A DNA stretch of 6,830 nt from Betaproteobacteria bacterium (GTDB taxonomy: Bacteria > Pseudomonadota > Gammaproteobacteria > Burkholderiales > Burkholderiaceae_C): NCBI GenBank assembly GCA_009927195.1, contig RFNL01000267.1, positions 1 to 6,830 on the forward strand. The letters run 5' to 3'. Shown piece by piece: positions 1-6,089 of the stretch. How positions within the stretch are numbered: the stretch's first letter is position 1; each line of letters starts with the position of its first letter. The notes under the pieces are model-generated. The model was not told the origin of the DNA. It did not search any database and was given only the letters and a program-made list of their open reading frames with translations. The position numbers and the translations under genes are program-made.

Positions 1-526
1 TTTCTTCCCGAATGAGCGGCGCCAAGCCTTCGGTGGCCTCATCGAGGATGAGCAGCTTGGGGTTGGTGACCAGGGCGCGGCCAATGGCCAACATTTGCTG
101 CTCGCCACCAGAGAGTTGATTGCCCATGTTTTTTTTGCGCTCTGCCAAGCGCGGAAACAACTGGTAGACCGACGCGGGGGTCCAGGGCTGGGCCGCCCCA
201 TTGCGCCGGGCGGCAAAGGCGCTCAGGTGTTCGTCCACGCTCAGGTTGGGAAACACCTGACGGCCTTCGGGCACCACGGCCAAGCCGAGTCGGGCAATCC
301 GGTCTGCGCTGTGGCCGGTGATGGCCACGCCCTCGAAATGCACGCTGCCCGCTTGGGGGCTTTTCAATCCCAACAGGCTGCGGATCAAGGTGGTTTTGCC
401 CATGCCGTTGCGGCCGAGCAAACCCATCACCTCACCGGCTTTGATGTCAAAGTCAATGCCAAACAAGACTTGGCTGGCGCCATACGCGGCGCGCAAGCCC
501 TGGGCTTGCAACAAGCTGGAGCTCAT
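1..526 (-). CDS. livF: LivF-type ABC transporter ATPase (incomplete, C-terminal part beyond window start)
   Basis: Cytoplasmic ATPase subunit of a branched-chain amino acid/amide-type (HAAT) ABC importer; with LivG it powers uptake through LivH and LivM. The first 175 residues are present. They show the Walker A loop GRNGMGKTT (residues 38-46), a Q-loop glutamine at about 90 in VPEGRQVFPNL, the ABC signature LSGGEQ (138-143) and Walker B LLILDEATEGLAP (158-170). The last stretch, with EATEGLAP, is typical of LivF rather than LivG. The usual length is about 235 residues, so roughly 60, including the H-loop histidine, lie outside the window. The ATG at 526-524 overlaps the livG stop as ATGA, and GAGGAG at 540-535 sits 8 nt upstream, so the start is well supported. 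Eight consecutive A residues on the coding strand (136-129) encode part of Arg-Lys-Lys-Asn. Family assignment is firm; the substrate is unknown. Confidence 0.95.
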   Translation of the reverse strand, partial: MSSSLLQAQGLRAAYGASQVLFGIDFDIKAGEVMGLLGRNGMGKTTLIRSLLGLKSPQAGSVHFEGVAITGHSADRIARLGLAVVPEGRQVFPNLSVDEHLSAFAARRNGAAQPWTPASVYQLFPRLAERKKNMGNQLSGGEQQMLAIGRALVTNPKLLILDEATEGLAPLIREE

Positions 527-1278
527 GCGCTTTGCTCCTCGCCCAAGTAGGCGGCGATCACCATCGGATCATGGCGAATGTCCTGCGGTTGACCACAGGC
601 AATCACCGCGCCATTGACCAGCACTGAAATGCGGTCGGCCAGGCGAAACACCGCTTCCATGTCGTGCTCCACCAGCAAAATGGATACGCGGTTTTTCAAC
701 CCCTCGATCAAAGCCTCAATGCGTTGCGACTCCTCTGGACCGGTGCCAGCCATTGGCTCATCGAGCAACAACAGTTTGGGCGCGGTGGCCATGGCCAAGC
801 CCACTTCGAGCACGCGCTGCTCGCCATGCGAGAGTTTTTGGGCCAAGACATCGGCGCGCTCGGCCAAACCAATGTCGCGCAAAATCGCCTGCGCCTCTTC
901 GTGCAAGGCACGTTCGGCCGCCACCGGTCGCCAAAACGAATACGGGTTGCCAGTGCGCGCTTGCACCGCCAATGCGACGTTATCGCGCACGCTGAACGAC
1001 TTGAACAATCGGGTGATTTGAAACGACCGCACCAGACCCCGCCGCACCCTTTGGTGCGCGCTCAGCGCGGTGATGTCTTCAGCCATGAAAAGCACCTGGC
1101 CCGAGTCACTGGCGAGCAAACCCGATAGCTGTGCGACCAAGCTGGTTTTACCCGCGCCATTGGGACCGATCAGGGCGTGGATTTCACCCGCTCGCACATC
1201 CAAACTCACATGGTCGGTGGCACACAAAGCACCAAAGTGTTTGACCAAGGATTTGACTTGCAACACTGCATCAGCCAT
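523..1278 (-). CDS. livG: LivG-type ABC transporter ATPase
   Basis: Second cytoplasmic ATPase of the Liv/HAAT importer, 251 residues, close to the usual 250-260. Visible motifs are Walker A GPNGAGKTS (38-46), Q-loop glutamine 87 in RSFQITRLF, ABC signature LSHGEQ (149-154, a variant of LSGGQ), Walker B LLLLDEP (169-175, Asp173 and Glu174) and the H-loop histidine 205 in VEHDM. The RSFQ segment and the C-terminal GxPxDIRxDPxVIxAYLG pattern are typical of LivG, separating it from LivF next door. The ATG at 1278-1276 overlaps the end of livM by 8 bp, and AGAGGG at 1289-1284 provides a ribosome binding site with 5-nt spacing. The stop overlaps the livF start by 4 bp (ATGA). All nucleotide-binding residues are present, so it should be active. 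Cargo is inferred only from the neighbouring enzymes. Confidence 0.96.
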   Translation of the reverse strand: MADAVLQVKSLVKHFGALCATDHVSLDVRAGEIHALIGPNGAGKTSLVAQLSGLLASDSGQVLFMAEDITALSAHQRVRRGLVRSFQITRLFKSFSVRDNVALAVQARTGNPYSFWRPVAAERALHEEAQAILRDIGLAERADVLAQKLSHGEQRVLEVGLAMATAPKLLLLDEPMAGTGPEESQRIEALIEGLKNRVSILLVEHDMEAVFRLADRISVLVNGAVIACGQPQDIRHDPMVIAAYLGEEQSA

Positions 1279-2242
1279 ATCGACCCTCTTGGTCGAGGCG
1301 CTTGAACAAACCGGCCAGGCCCTGGGGTGCCATCAGCACCACGGCCAGCAAAATCCAGCCGACATAAAACTGCCAATGCACCGTGTATTCGGCAAACACA
1401 TCTTCCAGTGTCAGCAGCAGCAACGCCCCCCACAGGCCACCGGCCAAGGTGCCGACACCGCCCAAAATGACCATCACCATCAACACGCCAGACTGCGTCC
1501 AATGCATCAAATTGGGATTGACGTAATTTTGTTGGTTGACCATGAGCGCACCCGACAAACCCCCAATGGCCCCGGCCAGCACAAACAAAACCATTTGGTA
1601 GCGGTAGACCGCAAACCCCAGGGCTTCGGTGCGCACATCGTCATCGCGCTGGGCCAAAACCACCCGCCCAAAACGCGAATGCATCAGGCGATGCATGAAC
1701 CACAAACTCAGGGCCAGGCACAGCAATACCAGGTAATAAAAAGCCAGGTCGTTTTTCAGGTTCAGGCCAAAACCGAAATCGGAGCGCATGCGAATGTTCA
1801 AGCCCTCGTCGCCGCCATAGGCCTTGACCGAATTGACCAGGTAATACACCATTTGTGCAAAGGCCAGGGTGATCATGATGAAGTACACACCGCGGGTGCG
1901 CAGCGAAATCGCTCCGATCAAGGCCGCGAACACGGCCGACACCAACATGGCCGCAGGAAAACCAATCCAGCCACTGGGCACGCCCTCGGTGATCAAGATG
2001 CCCACGGTATAAGCCCCAATCCCCACAAATGCCGCGTGCCCAAACGACACCAAGCCGCCATAACCCAAGATCAAGTTCAGGCTGCAAGCGGCCAGGCCAT
2101 AAATCATCATGCGGCTGAGCATGGACAAATAAAAGCCCAGCCCTTGGGCTTGCATCAGCCATCCCAGGCCGACGGCCAGCACCAGCAAACAGCACCAAAC
2201 CCAGGGTTTGGTCTCGCCTGCTGTGGAAAGAGGGCCACTCAT
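1271..2242 (-). CDS. livM: LivM-type ABC transporter permease
   Basis: Inner-membrane permease subunit of the Liv/HAAT importer, 323 residues, within the usual range. Hydrophobic segments lie at about residues 15-31, 42-60, 63-84, 93-113, 117-137, 168-185, 213-236, 250-276 and 292-308. Family signatures are the GYGGLVSFGHAAFVGIGAY segment (60-78), RGVYFIMITLAFAQM (117-131), the cytoplasmic coupling region RFGRVVLAQRDDDVRTEALGF (around 190-210) and the terminal APQGLAGL (305-312). The frame stays open upstream to about 2653, but that extension is the shadow of livH and lacks membrane-protein character. The ATG at 2242-2240 gives the expected N terminus and overlaps the livH stop as ATGA. Its own ribosome binding site is weak, so translation is probably coupled to livH. 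It overlaps livG by 8 bp at its 3' end. Confidence 0.95.
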   Translation of the reverse strand: MSGPLSTAGETKPWVWCCLLVLAVGLGWLMQAQGLGFYLSMLSRMMIYGLAACSLNLILGYGGLVSFGHAAFVGIGAYTVGILITEGVPSGWIGFPAAMLVSAVFAALIGAISLRTRGVYFIMITLAFAQMVYYLVNSVKAYGGDEGLNIRMRSDFGFGLNLKNDLAFYYLVLLCLALSLWFMHRLMHSRFGRVVLAQRDDDVRTEALGFAVYRYQMVLFVLAGAIGGLSGALMVNQQNYVNPNLMHWTQSGVLMVMVILGGVGTLAGGLWGALLLLTLEDVFAEYTVHWQFYVGWILLAVVLMAPQGLAGLFKRLDQEGRYG

Positions 2243-3156
2243 GATCGGCGCGCGAACAGGCCTTGGGGGCGGATGAACAACACCACCGCCATCAAGAGGT
2301 AGACCATGATCGACGCGGCCGCCGGACCAGCGGTGGCCGCCACTTGGGGCGGAAACAATTCGCGAAACAAATGCGGCAGCAAGGTGCGGCCAAAGGTGTC
2401 GACAAAGCCCACCAGCAAGGAGCCAACAAACGCGCCCCAGATCGAGCCAATGCCACCGATCACGATGACCACAAAAGCCAAAATCAAAATGCTCTCGCCC
2501 ATGCCCACTTGAACCGCCAGCAAAGGCCCCAGCATTGCACCAGCGACGGCGCACATGGCCGCACCCAAGCCAAACACCAGGGTGAACAAACGCTGAATGT
2601 TGATGCCCATGGCCATGGCCATGTCTCGGTTGGATGCACCGGCGCGCACCCATGCACCCATGCGGGTTTGGGTGACCAGCAGGTACAAAAACAAAGCCAG
2701 AGCCAGACCCACGCCAATGATGACCAAACGGTAACTGGGGTACTTCAGACCCGGCAACAACTCGACCGGGCCGGACAAGGCCGCTGGGGCCGACAAGGCC
2801 AAATCGCTGCCCCAGATCATGCGGACAGCTTCATTGATGATGAGGATCAATGCAAACGTGGCCAACACCTGCGACATGTGGTCCCGCCGGTACAAACTGC
2901 GCAAGAGCGAGGCCTCCAACACCATCCCAAACAAGGCAGTCAAGGGCACCGCCAATAAAACCCCCCACAAAAAGGAGAGTGTCAGTTCGGCCAGCCATGC
3001 GGCCAAAAAAGCGCCCACCATGTACAAGGCGCCGTGCGCCAAGTTGATCATGTCCATGATGCCAAACACCAAGGTCAGGCCCGAGGCGAGTAAAAAAAGC
3101 ATCAAGCCAAACTGCAGTCCGTTGAGGCTTTGCTCAAGAAACAATATCCAGGTCAT
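2239..3156 (-). CDS. livH: LivH-type ABC transporter permease
   Basis: Inner-membrane permease that pairs with LivM to form the channel of the importer, 305 residues, slightly above the usual 285-300. It is strongly hydrophobic, with segments near 10-34, 40-56, 60-82, 95-114, 143-163, 188-212, 222-240 and 279-296. Hallmarks are NLAHGALYMVGAF (38-50), the coupling-loop sequence RMGAWVRAGASNRDMAMAMGIN (around 165-186), the GGIGSIWGA segment (234-242) and the terminal RPQGLF (296-301). The ATG at 3156-3154 is the only plausible start nearby: the frame meets a stop (3174-3172) just upstream, with no alternative initiator between. No good ribosome binding site is visible, only a weak CGGTA about 9 nt away. 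The start lies 22 nt after the U-tract of an intrinsic terminator, so transcription probably depends on read-through from the binding-protein gene. Confidence 0.95.
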   Translation of the reverse strand: MTWILFLEQSLNGLQFGLMLFLLASGLTLVFGIMDMINLAHGALYMVGAFLAAWLAELTLSFLWGVLLAVPLTALFGMVLEASLLRSLYRRDHMSQVLATFALILIINEAVRMIWGSDLALSAPAALSGPVELLPGLKYPSYRLVIIGVGLALALFLYLLVTQTRMGAWVRAGASNRDMAMAMGINIQRLFTLVFGLGAAMCAVAGAMLGPLLAVQVGMGESILILAFVVIVIGGIGSIWGAFVGSLLVGFVDTFGRTLLPHLFRELFPPQVAATAGPAAASIMVYLLMAVVLFIRPQGLFARRS

Positions 3157-3173
3157 GCAATAGCGTACCGGTC

Positions 3174-3209
3174 AAAACAAAAAATGCCCCACCACGGGGT
3201 GGCGGGGCA
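3174..3209 (-). terminator. Intrinsic terminator between the binding-protein gene and livH
   Basis: Read on the minus strand, TGCCCCGCCAC (3209-3199) and GTGGTGGGGCA (3195-3185) form an 11-bp stem with a single G-U wobble and a CCC loop. Six T residues follow immediately (3184-3179), then G and four more T. This is a textbook rho-independent terminator for minus-strand transcription. On the plus strand the hairpin is not followed by a T-run, so it acts in one direction. It begins 23 nt after the stop of the binding-protein gene and ends 17 nt before the livH start codon. I infer partial termination that lowers permease and ATPase expression relative to the binding protein. Confidence 0.85.
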
Positions 3210-3231
3210 GGTCAATGCAGCGCCAAGGCGT

Positions 3232-4419
3232 TTATTTCATGGGGCAGTCTTGCACGTAGGCATCGCCGTGGTTGGCCAACACAGGGGTTTGCGAAACAAT
3301 TTTGTTGACCAAGCGTCCTTGGGCGTCTTTTTGCACTTCACGCAGGTAGTAGTTTTGGATCGGGTACTGGTTGGTGTTGAATCTAAAGGCACCGCGCACC
3401 GACTCGAACTTGGCTTCTTTGATGTGGCGGCGCATGGCCTCTTTGTCATCCAGGTTGCCTTTGGCACCGCGCACAGCCGCATCGATCAACAAGGCGGTGT
3501 CGTAACCTTGGGCGGCATAGACGGTGGGCAAGCGCTTGTATTCTTTTTCGAACTCGGTCACAAACTTTTTGTTGGCGGCGTTGTTCAGGTCCAAGGCCCA
3601 GTGGGCGGTGTCGTTGATGCCCAGCATCTCCTCCCCCACGCTGCGGATGATGTCTTGATCAGCGCCAAAACCGGGCAACACCAACTTGGTGTCTTTGTTC
3701 AGGCCAGCGGCCACAAACTGCTTGATGAAATTGATGCCCATGCCTCCGGGCAGGAAGAAATACAGCACATCAGGTTTGGCTGCACGAATTTCGGCCAACT
3801 CGGCCGAGTAATCCAACTGCCCCAGCTTGGTATAGACCTCGGCGGCCACCTTGCCTTTGTAATAGCGCTTGAAACCGGCCAACGAGTCTTTGCCCGCTTG
3901 GTAATTGGGCGCTATCAAATAGGCCGACTTAAAGCCCTTGGTGGTGGCGTACTGACCAGCGGCCTCGTGGTAGGCATCATTGGGCCAGGATACGGCAAAG
4001 AAATAAGGGCTGCACTCTTTGCCGGCAATCGGCGAAGGCGCTGCATTGGGGCTCAGGTAAAAGGTTTTCTCACCCACAGCCTCGGGCAAACCGGCCAGCA
4101 TGATGTTGGAGAAGACCACACCGGTCATGAAGTCTACTTTGTCGCGCTTGACATAGCGCTCAAACAATTGTTTGCCCACATCGGGCTTGAACTGGTCGTC
4201 ACCGATCAACACCTCGGCGGGCAAACCACCGAGCTTGCCGCCATTGAGCTTGACCGCCAAATTGAAGGCGTCCCGGATTTCCGCACCCAAAGCTCCATTG
4301 GGGCCTGACAAGGTGCTGACAAAGCCAATCTTGACCTTGTCGGAGGCCTGAACCAAGGATGCGGCCAACAAACTGGCCATGGACAAGGCCAGCAAGCGGC
4401 CAGCTTTCATTGTTCTCAT
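3232..4419 (-). CDS. Periplasmic substrate-binding protein of a Liv/HAAT-type ABC importer
   Basis: Secreted type I periplasmic binding protein (Peripla_BP_6, leucine-binding-protein-like), 395 residues. The N terminus is a Sec signal peptide: Met-Arg-Thr-Met-Lys, a hydrophobic core at about 8-22, then VQA before Ser26, so cleavage is likely after Ala25. The mature protein opens with VKIGFVSTLSGPNGALGAE, typical of the family's first strand and helix. Later segments such as AGLPEAVGEKTFYLSPNAAP (109-128) and AYLIAPNYQAGKDSLAGFK (around 166-184) fit the two-lobed fold. The start at 4419 is chosen because AAGGAG (4430-4425) lies 5 nt upstream; an extension to 4476 would spoil the signal peptide. 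It has only two cysteines, Cys136 and Cys392 (near the C terminus), possibly a disulfide. From memory it resembles binding proteins placed near aromatic-acid degradation genes (the PBP1_Nba-like group), but this needs a search. Cargo is unknown; the neighbouring enzymes suggest an organic acid rather than a branched-chain amino acid. Confidence 0.93.
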   Translation of the reverse strand: MRTMKAGRLLALSMASLLAASLVQASDKVKIGFVSTLSGPNGALGAEIRDAFNLAVKLNGGKLGGLPAEVLIGDDQFKPDVGKQLFERYVKRDKVDFMTGVVFSNIMLAGLPEAVGEKTFYLSPNAAPSPIAGKECSPYFFAVSWPNDAYHEAAGQYATTKGFKSAYLIAPNYQAGKDSLAGFKRYYKGKVAAEVYTKLGQLDYSAELAEIRAAKPDVLYFFLPGGMGINFIKQFVAAGLNKDTKLVLPGFGADQDIIRSVGEEMLGINDTAHWALDLNNAANKKFVTEFEKEYKRLPTVYAAQGYDTALLIDAAVRGAKGNLDDKEAMRRHIKEAKFESVRGAFRFNTNQYPIQNYYLREVQKDAQGRLVNKIVSQTPVLANHGDAYVQDCPMK

Positions 4420-4424
4420 GATGA

Positions 4425-4430
4425 CTCCTT
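4425..4430 (-). promoter_or_regulatory. Strong ribosome binding site of the binding-protein gene
   Basis: AAGGAG on the minus strand, 5 nt before the ATG at 4419-4417. It decides the start among three in-frame candidates (4476, 4419, 4410). It is the best ribosome binding site in the window, which fits a binding protein made in excess over the membrane parts. Confidence 0.8.
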
Positions 4431-4529
4431 TTAAACAACTCACACGGCCCAGGCTGGACCGGTTGACAACAAACAACGCGCATTGTCGCTGGTGCGCCAG
4501 TGCGTTTTCTCAGGGATTCCCCCTGCCCT

Positions 4530-4546
4530 GCCGCCAGGATGGCGGC
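4530..4546 (-). other. GC-rich hairpin just after the second SDR gene
   Basis: On the minus strand GCCGCCA and TGGCGGC form a perfect 7-bp stem with a TCC loop, beginning 3 nt after the stop codon of the SDR gene. No T-run follows; the next bases are AGGGCAGGGGG. It is therefore not a standard intrinsic terminator, and may stabilise the 3' end of the upstream transcript, cause pausing, or be chance. Confidence 0.4.
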
Positions 4547-4549
4547 GCA

Positions 4550-5296
4550 TCACAGGTTCAAACTCCCCACACTGGCCCCCCCACACACATACAACACCTG
4601 TCCGGTGATGAAGCCGGCATCGGCTTGGGCGAAAAAACCCACTGCCCGGGCGACATCGGCCGGTTCGCCTAAACGGCGCACCGGCAAGGCGGCAGCCAAT
4701 TGCCGTTCTTTGTCACTGCCTGCTGGCACCACGTCATGGAACATGTCGGTACTGCGAATGGGACCGGGCGCGATCACATTCACCGTGACCCCCATCGGGC
4801 CAAGTTCCAAAGACCAGGTGCGGGCCAAGCCCATCAATCCGGCCTTGGTGGCCGCATAAGCGCTGCGGGTGACCAAGCCCACCGCTGCGCGCGAAGACAA
4901 CAACACCACGCGGCCGAAATTCTGGGCCTGCATGGTGGGCAAGGCGGCTTGCACCATTTGGATGGCGCATGCCAGGTGCAACTGGGTCAAATCGTCCAAG
5001 TCGCTCAAGCGCACTTGGGGCAACAAGGCCGCGCGGATCACGCCTGCGTTGTGCACCACGGTGTTGATGGGCCAATCCTGCGCCACTTGTTGCAAGGCTT
5101 GGGCGGTGGCTTGGCGATCCAGCAGATCCACTTGCACCGCATGCAAATGGGGGCTGTGCCAACGGGGTGCCTGGATGTCCAATGACACCACCTCACATTT
5201 TTGTGCGATCAATTGTTCGCACACCGCACGCCCAATGCCGGCGCTGCCGCCGCTGACCAAGGCCACTTGCCGGGGGGCGGAAGCAGTGGCACTCAT
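4550..5296 (-). CDS. Short-chain dehydrogenase/reductase (SDR), complete
   Basis: Cytoplasmic classical SDR, 248 residues, the normal length for this family; it should oxidise an alcohol or reduce a ketone using NAD(P). Seen in sequence: dinucleotide-binding loop SGGSAGIG (15-22), an acidic Asp40 at the end of the second strand (VVSLD) that favours NAD(H), HNAG (82-85, usually NNAG), the active-site serine in LLSSRAA (134-135), and Tyr147-x-x-x-Lys151. The PGPI segment (177-180) and terminal GFITGQVLYVCGG are also typical. The position that usually holds the fourth catalytic residue Asn (the VNL motif) appears to be His107 (LHL). The frame is open upstream to 5416, but the ATG at 5296-5294 gives the normal N terminus and overlaps the preceding cyclase-family stop as ATGA, implying translational coupling. 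Substrate is not readable; the context suggests a hydroxy or oxo intermediate of cyclic-acid catabolism. Confidence 0.9.
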   Translation of the reverse strand: MSATASAPRQVALVSGGSAGIGRAVCEQLIAQKCEVVSLDIQAPRWHSPHLHAVQVDLLDRQATAQALQQVAQDWPINTVVHNAGVIRAALLPQVRLSDLDDLTQLHLACAIQMVQAALPTMQAQNFGRVVLLSSRAAVGLVTRSAYAATKAGLMGLARTWSLELGPMGVTVNVIAPGPIRSTDMFHDVVPAGSDKERQLAAALPVRRLGEPADVARAVGFFAQADAGFITGQVLYVCGGASVGSLNL

Positions 5297-6087
5297 GCCG
5301 GGTGTTCCACCAAGGCCAGCACCCGCAAGGGGCTGCCACTGCCTTTTTGGATTTTCAAGGGAGGGCTCAAAATGAGTGCGCCGGTAGCAGGCAATTTGTC
5401 CAGATTGGTCAGGCACTGCAAACCATAGCGGCCCGCTCCATGCATGTAGTAGTGGCAGGGGTATGGCGGACGCAGGTGATAGCCCTGGCCCGCATCGGTG
5501 CCAATGGCCTCAGAACCAAAACCCAATACATCACGTTGCTCGACCAAAAAACGCACTGCTTCGGCGCTCGGTCCCGGGGTGTGCTGGCCGGTTTCATCAA
5601 AGTTTTGGTAGGCCTCGGGATCGCTGCGCTGCGACCAGTCGCTGCGCATCAGCAACCAAGCCCCGGCGGGGATGCGCCCGTGTGCGGCCTCAAAAGCCAA
5701 CAAGTCCTCCACGGTGAGCAGGTAGTCGGGGTTTTGTGCCACAGGGCCCGAGCAGTCCACCACGCAGGCGGGGGCGACAAAGTGCTCCACTGGAATGGTG
5801 TCCACCGCGTTATGGGGCAGGTCGCGCCCAGAGATCCAATGGATGGGGGCGTCAAAGTGGGTGCCGGTGTGCTCCCCACAGGAGAAATTGTTCCAATACC
5901 AACCCGGCCCCCGAGCGTCGTAGTGCGACGCCTCTTCGATGCGAAAGGGCCAGCACTGGCCCATCTCAGGGGGCAGTGCAATTTGCGGGAAATCGGGGGT
6001 CAGGGTTTGCGTCAGGTCAATGACTTCGATGCGCCGGCTGCGCATGGCCTGGACCAAGGCGGTCAACAAAGGGGTGTCGCTGCGCAT
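5293..6087 (-). CDS. Cyclase-family metal-dependent hydrolase (kynurenine formamidase/isatin hydrolase type)
   Basis: Member of the cyclase family PF04199, 264 residues from the chosen ATG. The family includes kynurenine formamidase KynB and isatin hydrolase, which use divalent metal to hydrolyse amide or cyclic amide bonds; other members act on lactones or remain uncharacterised. The defining motif HTGTHFDAPIH is intact at residues 73-83, with His73, His77 and Asp79 as expected metal ligands and His83 as the likely catalytic base. EVIDLTQTLTPDFP near residues 21-34 is the usual opening strand, and the C-terminal run from YGLQCLTNLDKLP (221-233) through PPLKIQKGSGSPLRVLALVE matches the family's end. 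It is longer than typical KynB (about 210 residues), so I do not name it kynB. An in-frame TTG at 6093 would overlap the upstream stop as TTGA, but GGGGGG 9 nt before the ATG at 6087-6085 favours the ATG. It overlaps the next SDR by 4 bp. Confidence 0.9.
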   Translation of the reverse strand: MRSDTPLLTALVQAMRSRRIEVIDLTQTLTPDFPQIALPPEMGQCWPFRIEEASHYDARGPGWYWNNFSCGEHTGTHFDAPIHWISGRDLPHNAVDTIPVEHFVAPACVVDCSGPVAQNPDYLLTVEDLLAFEAAHGRIPAGAWLLMRSDWSQRSDPEAYQNFDETGQHTPGPSAEAVRFLVEQRDVLGFGSEAIGTDAGQGYHLRPPYPCHYYMHGAGRYGLQCLTNLDKLPATGALILSPPLKIQKGSGSPLRVLALVEHPA

Positions 6088-6089
6088 GT

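Larger units (their letters stand above)
4420..4549 (-). promoter_or_regulatory. Intergenic region upstream of the binding-protein gene; possible promoter/operator
   Basis: A 130-bp gap, the longest in the window. It contains inverted arms GACAA (4465-4469) and TTGTC (4483-4487) separated by 13 bp, and a near-palindrome CTGGTGCGCCAG (4489-4500) with one mismatched pair. These could be operator half-sites for a regulator. I could not find a convincing sigma-70 pair on the minus strand: TTGTCA (4468-4463) lacks a matching -10 at 16-18 bp. An internal promoter here is therefore possible but not shown; the gene could also be transcribed from upstream of the SDR genes. Confidence 0.3.

Noticed and set aside
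1070..2302. Plus-strand open frame of about 410 codons opposite livG and livM
   Set aside because: Lies wholly antisense to two well-supported genes, is rich in His and Gln with no domain or membrane pattern, and has no ribosome binding site that stands out. It is a by-product of codon bias.
2243..2653. N-terminal extension of livM into livH
   Set aside because: The extra 137 residues are Gly-, His- and Arg-rich frame shadow of livH; the ATG at 2242 gives the normal LivM length and an ATGA overlap.
2608..2655. Short tandem repeats CATGGC and ACCCATGC inside livH
   Set aside because: Two to three copies that encode normal LivH residues (Met-Ala-Met-Ala and the RMGAWVRA loop); explained by the protein sequence.
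3130..4308. Plus-strand open frame of about 390 codons opposite the binding-protein gene
   Set aside because: Antisense shadow: the minus-strand frame has a signal peptide, ribosome binding site and family motifs, while this one has none.
4463..4468. TTGACA on the plus strand, a perfect -35 match
   Set aside because: No -10-like hexamer follows at 16-18 bp, and no plus-strand gene lies downstream.
4420..4476. Upstream start for the binding protein
   Set aside because: It would add 19 residues before the signal peptide, and the strong ribosome binding site lies inside this extension, pointing to the ATG at 4419.
5297..5416. Upstream start for the second SDR
   Set aside because: It adds 40 residues translated from the end of the cyclase gene in another frame; the ATG at 5296 yields the standard SDR N terminus.
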